Source: JALNZF01 sp049793155
GTDB lineage: Bacteria > Nitrospirota > UBA9217
Length of the DNA stretch: 14,284 nt
Assembly (NCBI GenBank): GCA_049793155.1
Contig: JBARBN010000090.1
Span: 1 to 14,284 of the forward strand
Reading direction: 5' to 3'
Shown here in pieces: positions 1-8,168 of the stretch. The notes under the pieces are model-generated. The model was given only the letters and a program-made list of their open reading frames with translations. It was not told the DNA's origin and did no database searches. Both the position numbers and the translations under genes were made by a program. How positions within the stretch are numbered: position 1 is the stretch's first letter; every line of letters begins with the position of its first letter.

Positions 1-1220
1 ATCGCCCACTCGAAGGCCTCCTCGGCGCCCCAAAAGTTTCCCTGGTTAAACTGCTTCATCCCCTCGTGGTACTGAACGCGGGCGGTCTCCCGGTTGGATG
101 GGGTCCCCTTGCGGGCTTTTCCATCTGCCCGCTCCCTCTCGGCGCCGCTGGCGAGGTCGAGGTTGTATTGGTTGCGCGCGGTCTGTGAACTGAGCGTTTC
201 ATACGCATCATGGATTCGCGAAAAGAGCGCTTCGAGCTTTTCTTTCATGTCGTGCATTTCGGGTTCAAAGTGCCGGTCCGGATGGTAGAGCTTGGCCAGA
301 TGGAAGTACGCCTTCTTGATTTCCAGTTCGGTGACACCGTGGCTCACCTCGAGCATTTCATAATAGTTTTGACGCCCCAGGCCGTCGAAGGCGTTCTGGA
401 TCGTCTCTTTGGTGACGGATATCTCGGGCGCAGCGGCCTTCTCTTCTTTCTTCACGTCTGCTGCGACGGTTTCGCGCGCGACCGCGGAGTCGATCTTTTC
501 CTCCCTGGTCTTGAGCTCTCCTGTTTCCGCCATCCTGAGTGCCAGCAGCGTGAAGATCGCCTTGAGCGAGTTGAAGTCACCGATGCCGGACAGCATGCAT
601 ATTTCCTGAATGCTTTTGGAGCCATCAATGAGCGAAAAGACCGTGCGCTGGTCCTGATCGAGGTTGACGCTTTGGAAGAGGAGCGAGGGGTCCTTCGATG
701 TGCGGAGGATGGTCTTGATCGAGGGGAGTGACTTGCGGACGCCGTTCCAATCGAGATTACGGATACCGTCGATGATCAGGTCCCCGGTACTCATATGGAG
801 AGGGATGATCTCGGAGACCGGCAGCGGGCGGCCGTCGAACTGGTAGCCCCCGTCGCGCCAGCCGAATATTTTAACGATGATCTCCTTGACCTGGAGCTTC
901 ACCTGGGCCACGAGGCCCTGCGCGGTGAGTATTCCCATCTCGAACAGGACCGCTCCGAGTTTTTTCCCGTTTCTGGCGACTGCTTCCGATGCCTTGTCGA
1001 ACTGGGCCTTGGTGATGTTTCCCGTTCGCAAGAGGTACTCTCCCAGCCTGTCTTCGTCCAGATTCGATGAGGCAAAGAGGATGTCCCCGTTCTTGAAGAA
1101 AACCTTTTTTATTTCGAGGCCGCGCTCAAAGACGAGGGTGCCAGTCTCCTTTCCTTTCCGGAGATCCTGAAAGAGCCAGGGGATGGTCATGTCCTTTATG
1201 TCGCCGGACGGTGAGATCAT
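1..1220 (-). CDS. DUF4388 (PATAN) + DnaJ J-domain + TPR-like protein, 3' part missing
   Basis: I translated this frame by hand from the ATG at 1220; it stays open to the window edge (406 codons, C-terminus missing). Residues about 10-145 resemble DUF4388 (PATAN), starting IPWLFQDLRKGKETGTLVF; this domain is usual in regulatory and gliding-type proteins of deltaproteobacteria and relatives. Residues about 285-352 form a J domain with the diagnostic HPD tripeptide at 313-315 (LYHPDRH), which in DnaJ proteins stimulates the Hsp70 ATPase. From about residue 378 the sequence (YHEGMKQFNQGNFWGAEEAF) looks like a TPR helix pair that continues outside the window. A charged Lys/Glu/Ala linker (about 245-275) separates the first two domains. 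The start is supported by GAGG about 7 nt upstream. No signal peptide or membrane segment is visible, so it is probably cytoplasmic. The domain calls are good; the client or pathway is unknown. Confidence 0.88.
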   Translation of the reverse strand, partial: MISPSGDIKDMTIPWLFQDLRKGKETGTLVFERGLEIKKVFFKNGDILFASSNLDEDRLGEYLLRTGNITKAQFDKASEAVARNGKKLGAVLFEMGILTAQGLVAQVKLQVKEIIVKIFGWRDGGYQFDGRPLPVSEIIPLHMSTGDLIIDGIRNLDWNGVRKSLPSIKTILRTSKDPSLLFQSVNLDQDQRTVFSLIDGSKSIQEICMLSGIGDFNSLKAIFTLLALRMAETGELKTREEKIDSAVARETVAADVKKEEKAAAPEISVTKETIQNAFDGLGRQNYYEMLEVSHGVTELEIKKAYFHLAKLYHPDRHFEPEMHDMKEKLEALFSRIHDAYETLSSQTARNQYNLDLASGAERERADGKARKGTPSNRETARVQYHEGMKQFNQGNFWGAEEAFEWA

Positions 1221-1270
1221 TCAATTCCTCGGACTAAGCAACGCGAACTGTCACTGCAAAATTTCGTGGT

Positions 1271-1276
1271 ATTATA
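1271..1276 (-). promoter_or_regulatory. Possible -10 box for the J-domain gene
   Basis: The minus strand reads a perfect TATAAT here, about 50 nt upstream of the ATG at 1220, which would give a leader of about 43 nt. No good -35 box lies 16-18 nt upstream, so the promoter would depend on an activator or the match is chance. Confidence 0.3.
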
Positions 1277-1358
1277 TCATGATTTTGAACGGGCGCACCT
1301 TTATTTTAGTATCGGCTATTCCGTTTTCATTAAAATGCCTTATTGGGCGCACCGGGCA

Positions 1359-1387
1359 TTGACTAACTCCCTGGTTCTCACTATAAT
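1359..1387 (+). promoter_or_regulatory. Sigma70-type promoter for the activase fusion gene
   Basis: TTGACT (1359-1364), a 17-nt spacer, then TATAAT (1382-1387): 11 of 12 positions match the consensus at ideal spacing. Transcription would start near 1394 and give a leader of about 190 nt. One copy of the direct repeat GGGCGCACC ends 5 nt before the -35 box. Confidence 0.7.
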
Positions 1388-1586
1388 TAAATCATACTAT
1401 CCGATCAACCGCGTAAAGAGATCGTCCAGCATTCACTCGATGGCAAACCAGAGATGGTTCCCCGCAGATCTCCATGGCTGTTATTAAGATTGATCTTCGA
1501 TCTCATCCAGCGGTGCGGACCTGTCGATACGATATCCCTTATTATCGTAACACGCAGATCCAGCGCATTCCATAAAGGAAAGGCTC

Positions 1587-4500
1587 ATGCAGAAAGACCT
1601 CTTCCTCGGTATCGATATCGGTTCGGTGACCATCAAGACCGCGCTCCTTCGTGCGGACAAGACGCTCCTCTCCGAGACATACACCCGAATCAAGGGCGAC
1701 CCTCCCGAGTCTCTCAAGAACGAGCTTCAGGCGCTTATGTCGCAATTTCCCGAACGCAAGATCATCGCAGCCGGAATTACCGGCAGCGGCGGCAAGCAGG
1801 TTGCCGACACCCTGGGGGCTTTGTTCGTCAATGAGATACTCGCTCAAAGCGCCTTTGCCGGCCGCTATCATCCTGATGCGCGCACCATCATTGAGATGGG
1901 TGGTGAGGACGCGAAGGTCATCACGCTCGCCCGGGATGCGGTCTCTCAGGGGGTCAGGATCGAAGACTTTTCAATGAATGCCGCCTGCGCAGCGGGCACC
2001 GGATCATTTCTCGATCAGCAGGCATCACGCCTTCACCTCACCATCGAAGAGTTCAGCGCAATCGCCCTCAAATCCAGGACGCCGCCTCGCGTCGCGGGCC
2101 GGTGCAGCGTTTTCGCCAAGAGTGACATGATCCACCTCCAGCAGAGCGCCACTCCGGATTACGATATTGTGGCCGGACTTTGTTTTGCCATGGCCAGGAA
2201 CTTCAGGGCAACCGTGGGCAAGGGAAAGAAGTTCCTCCTGCCTCTTTTGTTTCTGGGCGGCGTGGCGGCGAATTCCGGCATGCGCAGGGCCTTCCGCGAA
2301 GTGCTGGCACTGTCGGAATCCGACATGCGGGTGCCGGACCACTTCACCACCTCGGGAGCGATAGGCGCGGCGCTCATGGTCATGGAGCGGTCCAGCCGTC
2401 CAGTAGCGTACCGTGGAATCTCCGCGCTCACCGCTTACCTCTCCTCAGGAGAAAAGTTACCGCGCTCCGGGGTAAGACCTCTTGTGAGGCCCCGCGGCAT
2501 TATGCCGAATCCAATCTGTGATGCGATACCGGATGCGGATGGCCTGATCGAGGTCTATCTGGGAGTGGACGTGGGGTCGGTCTCGACCAATGTAGTCGTG
2601 ATCGATAAACACTTTCGTGTGCTGTCCAAACGCTATTTGCCTACCGCAGGCAGGCCGATCGAGGCCGTCAAGCAGGGACTGGCAGAAGTGGGGGCGGAGA
2701 TCGGCGCGCGCGTCAAGATCCTCGGCGCAGGCACCACGGGTTCAGGCAGGTATTTGACCGGCGATATGATCGGCGCTGATGTGGTTAGGAACGAGATCAC
2801 GGCCCAGGCAACTGCCGCCGCCGCCATCGATCCCACGGTGGACACCGTCTTCGAGATCGGCGGGCAGGACTCGAAATATATCAGCCTCCGTGACGGGGTG
2901 GTGGTTGACTTTGAAATGAACAAGGCCTGCGCCGCGGGTACGGGTTCATTCCTTGAAGAGCAGGCAGAACGACTTGGCATCAGCATCAAGCAAGAGTTCG
3001 AAGACAGGGCCTTCGAGGCGCGCACGCCGTGCAGGTTCGGCGAGCGCTGCACGGTGTTCATGGAGTCCGATCTTGTCCATTCCATGAATACCGGCTCGGG
3101 AGTGGACGAGCTTACCGCCGGGCTTGCATACTCCATTGTCTACAACTATCTCAATAAAGTGGTGGCCGGCAAACGCGTCGGGGACCGCATCTTCTTCCAG
3201 GGAGGCGTTGCCGCGAACAGGGCCGTCGTGTCCGCCTTTGAGACGATCACGAACAGGCCCATCACGGTTCCGCCGCACCACGAGGTTACCGGCGCGATCG
3301 GCGTGGCCATCCTTGCCATGCGCGAACGTTCGGGTGCGAGTACCTTCAAGGGTTTTGACCTGAGCAAGCGCGATTACCGAGTCACGACCTTCGAGTGCGC
3401 CGAGTGCCCGAACCGCTGTAATATCCGCCGGGTGCTCTTTGACGGTGAGAAGCCGCTCTTTTACGGCAGCCGTTGCGAGAAGTATGAGGTAAAGAAGAAG
3501 GCGTCTTCCGTCGCACTACGCGACCTGTTCGCGGAACGGGAGAACCTGCTCATGAACGCGACCGGACATCATCCGCTTGCTGAGAATGCACCGAGCATCG
3601 GCATTCCGCGCATGCTGTATGTGAACGATTTCCTTCCGTTCTTTCAGACCTTCTTTGGCGAGCTTGGTTTCCGGGTGGTGCTGTCGGATCGCACGAACCG
3701 GACGCTGATCAATCGGGCGCTTGAGGCCACCGTGGCCGAGACCTGCTTTCCCGCCAAGGTCGCGCTCGGACACCTTCAGGACCTTATCGATAAAAAAGTG
3801 GATATCCTGTTCCTGCCGAGCTTTATCCGGTTTCCCGCATCCGGGGGCCAGGACAAGAACCCGCAGGCCTGTCCCTATGCCCAGGCTTTACCCTATATCG
3901 CCAGGTCATCAGTTCGCATCGGTGACATCAAGGCGATCGAGCCGGTCCTTTATCTTCAGGACGAGCGTCATTTCAGCAAGAGCATGCAACTGCTGGGTGC
4001 ATCGCTCGGCAAGGGGAGGACAGCGGTGAAGAGGGCGCAGCGGGTCGCCCTTCAGGCACAGGAAAAATTTCGTCGTGCCGTGGAGGATCATGGTCGTGCC
4101 GTCCTTTCGGCGATCAAACCCGGAGAAAAGGCGGTCGTGCTCATCGGGCGGAGCTATAACACCTGTGACCCCGGTTTGAACATGAACCTGCCTGCCAAGA
4201 TCCGGGACCTGGGCATCCAGGCCATTCCCATGGATTTCCTTCCACTTCACGGTGTGGACAGCCGCGGCCTTGAGAACATGTACTGGTTATCGGGACAGAA
4301 GATCATGGCTGCCGGGAGGATCGTCAGGGAACATCCAAACCTCTACCCCCTCTACATCACGAACTTCGGATGCGGACCGGATTCGTTCATCACGCACTTC
4401 TTCAGACATGAGATGTCAGGCAAACCCTTTCTCCAGCTCGAGATCGATGAGCACAGCGCCGATGCCGGGGCGATCACAAGGATCGAGGCGTTCCTGGACA

Positions 4501-5762
4501 GTCTTCATAATGCAGGGCAGGGCAGACCGAGCGGGCCTTTCTCGGTCAAAGGCAGGAGTACGGGAAGGCTTCATGCCAAAAAGGTCTATTTCCCTCCCAT
4601 GACCGACCACGCGCACGCGCTCTCAGCCGCATTCCGGGCCTGCGGCGTGGATACCGAGGTGCTGCCCGAATCGGACGATGAGACTGTGCGGATCGGCAGA
4701 AAACACAGTTCAGGCCGCGAGTGCTATCCCCTTGCGCTCACCACGGGCGATATGATCAAGGCAACGCGCAGACCGGGCTTCGATCCCGACAGGAGCGCCT
4801 TCTTCATGCCCTCGGGAAAAGGACCCTGCCGCTTCGGACAATATCACCGCTACCACCGGCAGGTGCTCGACAGTCTGGGGCTCGACCGCGTGGAGGTCCT
4901 GTCTCCCATGCAGGACGAGTCGCTTCATCATGATGTCCGTACGCTCGACAAGGATTTTGTGCTTATGTGCTGGCGCGGCGTGTTCGCCGTTGACATGCTC
5001 CAGAAAGCGCTCTGGGAATACCGGCCTTACGAAAAGCGGAAGGGACAGACAGACCGCATCTATCAGGCCGCGCTGAATCAAGTGAGCGCTGCTATCGAGC
5101 GGAGGGCGGACCTCCTTCCCGTGCTGCGTGGCGTCTATGAGGACTTCTCCGCCATCGAGGTCACCGATCGCACAAAACCGGTGATCGGCGTGGTGGGAGA
5201 GATCTATATTCGCTCCAACCGGTTCAGCAACGAGGACGTGGTGCGGCAGATCGAGAGGCTCGGCGGCGAGGCCTGGGTCGCACCGATCTCCGAGTGGCTC
5301 CTGTACGTGAACACAACGGCCAAGGTATCGGCAAAGATGAACCAATCATGGAAAGCCCTGCTCAAGGCATACCTGACCGGAATGATCCAGCGCAAGGACG
5401 AGCGCCGTCTCCTGAGCGGTTTTAACGGCAATCTCCGGAGCCTGCATGAGCCGAGCATACAACAGACACTGCGCAGTGCCGCGCCTTACATCCACCATTC
5501 CTTCGAGGGAGAGGCCGTGCTGTCCGTGGGCAAGGCCATTGACTACATTAACCGCGGCGTATCGGGAATCGTGAACGTGATGCCCTTTACGTGCATGCCC
5601 GGAACCATCGCGAGTGCTGTTTTGAAACGAGTGCGCGAAGATCACCATAACATCCCCCTCCTGAATATCGCTTATGAAGGACAGGGCGATTCTCAGACCC
5701 TTACCCGGATAGAGGCTTTCATGCACCAGGCACAGGCGTTTAAGCCGGCCAGAATGCCATGA
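1587..5762 (+). CDS. Giant acyl-CoA dehydratase activase-like fusion protein
   Basis: This 1391-residue protein joins two BadF/BadG/HgdC-type ASKHA ATPase domains to DUF2229 and an HgdB-like C-terminus. In HgdC-type activators an ATP-driven [4Fe-4S] dimer delivers an electron to a 2-hydroxyacyl-CoA dehydratase. ATPase domain 1 (about 5-275) shows GIDIGSVT (8-15), EMGGEDAK (from 103) and C134 in NAACAAGTGSF with C173 in GRCSVF; the 39-residue cysteine spacing equals that of the cluster ligands in characterised HgdC (Cys127/Cys166). Domain 2 (about 323-590) repeats this: GVDVGSVS (from 326), EIGGQDSK (from 423), C448 and C488. A cysteine cluster follows (C604, C607, C611, C630), then DUF2229 (about 668-890, TCFPAK with C720, C762), then an HgdB-like part (C860, C929, C1046, C1081, C1336; IGVVGEIYIRSN from 1200). 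AAAGGAAAGG precedes the ATG. This long architecture is known in anaerobes but its substrate is not established. No dehydratase subunit genes adjoin it. It is likely cytoplasmic and oxygen-sensitive. Confidence 0.93.
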   Translation: MQKDLFLGIDIGSVTIKTALLRADKTLLSETYTRIKGDPPESLKNELQALMSQFPERKIIAAGITGSGGKQVADTLGALFVNEILAQSAFAGRYHPDARTIIEMGGEDAKVITLARDAVSQGVRIEDFSMNAACAAGTGSFLDQQASRLHLTIEEFSAIALKSRTPPRVAGRCSVFAKSDMIHLQQSATPDYDIVAGLCFAMARNFRATVGKGKKFLLPLLFLGGVAANSGMRRAFREVLALSESDMRVPDHFTTSGAIGAALMVMERSSRPVAYRGISALTAYLSSGEKLPRSGVRPLVRPRGIMPNPICDAIPDADGLIEVYLGVDVGSVSTNVVVIDKHFRVLSKRYLPTAGRPIEAVKQGLAEVGAEIGARVKILGAGTTGSGRYLTGDMIGADVVRNEITAQATAAAAIDPTVDTVFEIGGQDSKYISLRDGVVVDFEMNKACAAGTGSFLEEQAERLGISIKQEFEDRAFEARTPCRFGERCTVFMESDLVHSMNTGSGVDELTAGLAYSIVYNYLNKVVAGKRVGDRIFFQGGVAANRAVVSAFETITNRPITVPPHHEVTGAIGVAILAMRERSGASTFKGFDLSKRDYRVTTFECAECPNRCNIRRVLFDGEKPLFYGSRCEKYEVKKKASSVALRDLFAERENLLMNATGHHPLAENAPSIGIPRMLYVNDFLPFFQTFFGELGFRVVLSDRTNRTLINRALEATVAETCFPAKVALGHLQDLIDKKVDILFLPSFIRFPASGGQDKNPQACPYAQALPYIARSSVRIGDIKAIEPVLYLQDERHFSKSMQLLGASLGKGRTAVKRAQRVALQAQEKFRRAVEDHGRAVLSAIKPGEKAVVLIGRSYNTCDPGLNMNLPAKIRDLGIQAIPMDFLPLHGVDSRGLENMYWLSGQKIMAAGRIVREHPNLYPLYITNFGCGPDSFITHFFRHEMSGKPFLQLEIDEHSADAGAITRIEAFLDSLHNAGQGRPSGPFSVKGRSTGRLHAKKVYFPPMTDHAHALSAAFRACGVDTEVLPESDDETVRIGRKHSSGRECYPLALTTGDMIKATRRPGFDPDRSAFFMPSGKGPCRFGQYHRYHRQVLDSLGLDRVEVLSPMQDESLHHDVRTLDKDFVLMCWRGVFAVDMLQKALWEYRPYEKRKGQTDRIYQAALNQVSAAIERRADLLPVLRGVYEDFSAIEVTDRTKPVIGVVGEIYIRSNRFSNEDVVRQIERLGGEAWVAPISEWLLYVNTTAKVSAKMNQSWKALLKAYLTGMIQRKDERRLLSGFNGNLRSLHEPSIQQTLRSAAPYIHHSFEGEAVLSVGKAIDYINRGVSGIVNVMPFTCMPGTIASAVLKRVREDHHNIPLLNIAYEGQGDSQTLTRIEAFMHQAQAFKPARMP

Positions 5763-5770
5763 GCGGCGGC

Positions 5771-5820
5771 GAACATGAGAATACGCCCATCACGGTATCT
5801 TTTGACGTGGTGGCATGTTC
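5771..5820 (+). terminator. Bulged hairpin after the activase fusion, possible terminator
   Basis: GAACATG (5771-5777) pairs perfectly with CATGTTC (5814-5820), and inside it CCATCACG pairs with CGTGGTGG apart from one G-U, leaving a bulge on the 5' side. A T-rich stretch (TTTCTTAT, later TTTTTT) follows. It begins 9 nt after the stop codon. It is not a canonical terminator, because the bulge is large and the U-tract is interrupted. Confidence 0.3.
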
Positions 5821-5852
5821 TTTCTTATCCCTATGTTTTTTCAATTATCAGC

Positions 5853-5881
5853 TTGACATAATGCGGGGAAAACGGTATTCT
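5853..5881 (+). promoter_or_regulatory. Sigma70-type promoter for the cold-shock gene
   Basis: A perfect TTGACA (5853-5858), a 17-nt spacer and TATTCT (5876-5881, 4 of 6 matches) place the start near 5888. The leader is then only about 52 nt, much shorter than the roughly 160-nt thermosensing leader of E. coli cspA, so the cspA-type leader switch is probably absent. Confidence 0.7.
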
Positions 5882-5939
5882 TACATATCCGCGGAAAATT
5901 CCCGGACAATTTCAATTTAGAAACAGAGGAGAAACAGAA

Positions 5940-6140
5940 ATGGCAAACGGTGTAGTGAAGTGGTTCAACAACAGCAAGGGGTTCGGTTTTATCACGCAGG
6001 AGAACGGTGAGGATGTGTTTGTGCACTTTTCGGCAATTTCGGGCGACGGTTTCAAGTCCCTGAACGAGGGTGACAAAGTGACCTTCGAAGTCGTGAAGGG
6101 ACCCAAGGGTCTTCAGGCGGCGAATGTAGCCAAAGCCTAA
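5940..6140 (+). CDS. CspA-family cold-shock / nucleic-acid-binding protein
   Basis: A 66-residue single cold-shock domain (OB fold), the normal length for bacterial Csp proteins, which bind single-stranded RNA or DNA and melt RNA secondary structure in the cytoplasm. RNP1 is seen as KGFGFI (14-19) and RNP2 as VFVHF (26-30); VKWFN near the N-terminus is also diagnostic. GAGGAG lies about 8 nt before the ATG. It is a single-gene unit, with its own promoter at 5853-5881 and a strong terminator from 6177. The nearby helicase at 6305 suggests a shared role in RNA remodelling. The sequence does not show whether it is cold-induced or constitutive, so I give no specific csp letter. Confidence 0.97.
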   Translation: MANGVVKWFNNSKGFGFITQENGEDVFVHFSAISGDGFKSLNEGDKVTFEVVKGPKGLQAANVAKA

Positions 6141-6176
6141 GCGCGACTCTAAAAAAAAATATTTATATACCACTCC

Positions 6177-6207
6177 AAAGGCCCCGGAGCGATCCGGGGC
6201 CTTTTTT
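6177..6207 (+). terminator. Rho-independent terminator of the cold-shock gene
   Basis: A perfect 12-bp stem (AAAGGCCCCGGA at 6177-6188 with TCCGGGGCCTTT at 6193-6204) closes a GNRA-type GCGA tetraloop and runs into six T residues (6202-6207). It lies 37 nt after the csp stop codon. Confidence 0.95.
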
Positions 6208-6304
6208 ATTAACCAGCTACACCACCAGTGCACATTAAGCTACTGGCTGTCAGGCGGTTTTGTGTTCCCGGATTATGTTGTAGCATTTATCGTAAGGAGC
6301 CACA

Positions 6305-7648
6305 TTGAAATTCGAACCATTCAAGTTCCATCCGAGTATAGCAGCCGGTATCAAGGCGCTCGGCTATACAACCCCAACGCCAATTCAGAACGAGGCGATC
6401 CCGCCGATCCTGCAAGGGCATGACGTTATGGGTTTGGCGCAGACGGGGACCGGGAAGACGGCCGCTTTTGTGCTGCCAATCCTTGAACACCTGTTGAAGG
6501 GACCGCGCGGCCGTGTCCGCGCACTGATCATAGCTCCGACTCGGGAACTTGCCGAGCAGACGCACGTGGCCATAGTCGCGCTCGGCCGCGACACGAAATT
6601 GCGCAGCGCGACCATTTACGGCGGCGTCGGCGTAAACCCCCAGATCCAGAAACTGCGCGCCGGCGTTGAGATCGTCGTGGCCTGCCCGGGCCGTTTGCTC
6701 GACCACCTCAATCAGAAAACGATCGACCTGTCGCATGTGGAGGTGCTTGTGCTGGACGAGGCGGATCGTATGTTCGATATGGGTTTCCTGCCGGATATCC
6801 GGAGGATCATCAAACAGGTGCCGGCAAAACGACAGACCCTGCTTTTCTCGGCCACGATGCCCGATGACATCCGGAAACTGGTTCGAGAAGTCCAGCATGA
6901 CCCGGTCACCGTGCAGATCGGCCATGCCGCGCCGGCGAACACGGTATCACACGCGCTTTATCCGGTCGAACAGCATCTCAAGACAGCGCTTCTCATGGAG
7001 CTCCTCAAACATACGGACACGGAATCCATCCTGATCTTTACGCGGACGAAGCACCGCGCAAAGCGTATTGGACAACAGCTCGAAAAGGCGGGCTTCAAGG
7101 CCGCGTCGCTCCAGGGCAACTTGTCGCAGAACAAGCGACAGGCAGCGCTCGACGGGTTTCGGGACGGCTCATACCAGATCCTTGTGGCAACCGATATCGC
7201 GGCACGCGGCATCGATGTCTCGAGCATATCACATGTCATCAATTACGACATCCCCGACACCACGGATGCTTATACGCACCGTATCGGCCGCACCGGCCGG
7301 GCCGCGAAGACCGGTGACGCCTTCACCTTTGTTACCCGTGAAGACGAGCCCCTGGTCAAGAGCATCGAGCGCGTGCTTGGCGAGAAGATCGAACGCCGTC
7401 TCCTGAAGGACTTTGATTACAAGAAAGCGGCCCCGTCGCGCGATGCCGAGTTTGCCCGCCCGCCCCGCGAACCGCAGCGCCGCGTGTATGCCGGGGCAAA
7501 ACCAGCAGGGGTCAAGGTGGCAGACTCCCATAAACCGGCACACCCGGGGGCAAGACCTCACACCGGCGCCCAGCATCCATCCGGCACAGCCCATCCCTCC
7601 CGTACGCGGACGTTCAAACCAAGCCGCCCGCGTTCTACCGGTCGCTAA
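6305..7648 (+). CDS. DEAD-box ATP-dependent RNA helicase, RhlE-like, TTG start
   Basis: A 447-residue DEAD-box helicase that would use ATP to unwind short RNA duplexes or remodel RNA-protein complexes. In order: Q-motif (F6, then GYTTPTPIQ with Q28), motif I AQTGTGKT (45-52), PTRELAEQ (78-85), DEAD (151-154), SAT (182-184), ARGID (from 300) and HRIGRTGR (325-332). The core ends near residue 375; the tail (376-447) is basic and rich in His, Pro and Arg, as in RhlE-type proteins that use a disordered tail to hold RNA. The start is TTG: AAGGAG sits 5 nt upstream, and the first in-frame ATG is residue 42, already inside the ATPase core, so starting there would remove the Q-motif. It lies downstream of the csp terminator and I see no convincing promoter of its own at 6211-6304. 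A second RhlE-like gene lies convergent at 8793. RhlE rather than DeaD is favoured by the short tail lacking a DbpA-type RNA-binding domain. Confidence 0.96.
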   Translation: MKFEPFKFHPSIAAGIKALGYTTPTPIQNEAIPPILQGHDVMGLAQTGTGKTAAFVLPILEHLLKGPRGRVRALIIAPTRELAEQTHVAIVALGRDTKLRSATIYGGVGVNPQIQKLRAGVEIVVACPGRLLDHLNQKTIDLSHVEVLVLDEADRMFDMGFLPDIRRIIKQVPAKRQTLLFSATMPDDIRKLVREVQHDPVTVQIGHAAPANTVSHALYPVEQHLKTALLMELLKHTDTESILIFTRTKHRAKRIGQQLEKAGFKAASLQGNLSQNKRQAALDGFRDGSYQILVATDIAARGIDVSSISHVINYDIPDTTDAYTHRIGRTGRAAKTGDAFTFVTREDEPLVKSIERVLGEKIERRLLKDFDYKKAAPSRDAEFARPPREPQRRVYAGAKPAGVKVADSHKPAHPGARPHTGAQHPSGTAHPSRTRTFKPSRPRSTGR

Positions 7649-7667
7649 GTGGTCCCTATAAAAAAAG

Positions 7668-7696
7668 AAAAGGCGGTGATTACTCACCGCCTTTTT
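7668..7696. terminator. Bidirectional Rho-independent terminator between convergent genes
   Basis: AAAAGGCGGTGA (7668-7679) pairs perfectly with TCACCGCCTTTT (7684-7695) around a 4-nt loop. On the plus strand it ends in TTTTT (7692-7696), 19 nt after the helicase stop. On the minus strand the stem is followed by a run of T interrupted by one C (complement of 7661-7671), so it can also end the minus-strand membrane-protein transcript, whose stop is at 7797. Confidence 0.9.
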
Positions 7697-7796
7697 GTTT
7701 CAGGTTCATAGTTGACAGCGCCTGGTTTTTTTAATGTGCTGCGTTCGTCTCTCGGTGTTCTCCTCGTCCCGGTTATCGTCTTCTGATTTTCTGCAC

Positions 7797-8114
7797 TTAG
7801 GCTTTTTCGTCGGCCGTTTGTTTCTGCCGCAGCGCTGCCGGTGCCGATACCACATACCCGGCGACCGTACCAATGAGTCCGCCCACCACAAGGCTTACGG
7901 TCGCAGCGCTGGCGATCCCGACCACGATGCCGACGACCACGGCCGCCCTGACAAAGAGGGTTGGCTCAACCGCGCCCCCCATCAACTTCTGAAGCAGTAC
8001 CAGAGTTCCAAAGCTGCCGAAATAGAACCCCGGCATGATACCAAACACCAGGAAAACCAAACCACCTGCAGTTGCACCGATCTTCATGCCCGCTTTTACC
8101 GTTTCGTTCTTCAT
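7797..8114 (-). CDS. Small glycine-rich membrane protein, paralogue 2
   Basis: This 105-residue protein is mostly hydrophobic, with apparent membrane segments near 12-27, 30-47 and 56-92 and a short polar C-terminus (LRQKQTADEKA). I do not recognise a named family. It aligns without gaps to the protein encoded at 8169-8492: GATAGG at 13-18, FGIMPG at 24-29 and R56 fall at matching positions (about 22 identities in the first 90 residues, counted by eye). I start it at 8114 because AAGGAG lies 7 nt upstream; the longer frame to 8159 has no comparable ribosome binding site. It lies 54 nt downstream of its paralogue and is probably co-transcribed from the sigma54-like promoter at 8533-8548. The terminator at 7668-7696 would end the transcript. 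Probable location is the inner membrane; function is unknown. Confidence 0.75.
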   Translation of the reverse strand: MKNETVKAGMKIGATAGGLVFLVFGIMPGFYFGSFGTLVLLQKLMGGAVEPTLFVRAAVVVGIVVGIASAATVSLVVGGLIGTVAGYVVSAPAALRQKQTADEKA

Positions 8115-8168
8115 GATAATCTCCTTCCAGCCGCAGCTGTTTATTTTAATATCGATCAACTTGACCGA

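Larger units (their letters stand above)
1221..1586. other. Divergent intergenic region with promoters and a long leader
   Basis: This AT-rich gap separates the minus-strand J-domain gene from the plus-strand activase gene. It holds a minus-strand TATAAT (1276-1271), a near-consensus plus-strand promoter (1359-1387) and two copies of GGGCGCACC (1291-1299 and 1345-1353). About 190 nt of transcribed leader then precede the ATG at 1587. The leader could encode a 33-residue peptide (1474-1575, beginning MAVIKIDLRS) whose stop codon abuts the activase ribosome binding site. It has no Shine-Dalgarno of its own, so I do not call it a gene. Confidence 0.6.

Noticed and set aside
210..731. 173-codon plus-strand open frame
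   Set aside because: It lies wholly inside the minus-strand DUF4388/J-domain gene, which has clear domain motifs, and its own translation shows no family signature.
1474..1575. 33-residue leader frame before the activase fusion
   Set aside because: No Shine-Dalgarno sequence at its ATG and no recognisable motif; mentioned only as part of the leader.
4710..5345. 211-codon minus-strand open frame
   Set aside because: Antisense to the HgdB-like part of the activase fusion. Long antisense frames are expected in GC-rich coding sequence, and I recognise no domain.
6287..6925. 212-codon minus-strand open frame
   Set aside because: Antisense shadow of the first DEAD-box helicase, whose motifs are all on the plus strand.
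7706..7891. 61-codon minus-strand frame with a basic C-terminus
   Set aside because: It overlaps the end of the second membrane-protein gene in another frame and runs toward the bidirectional terminator; it has no ribosome binding site support.
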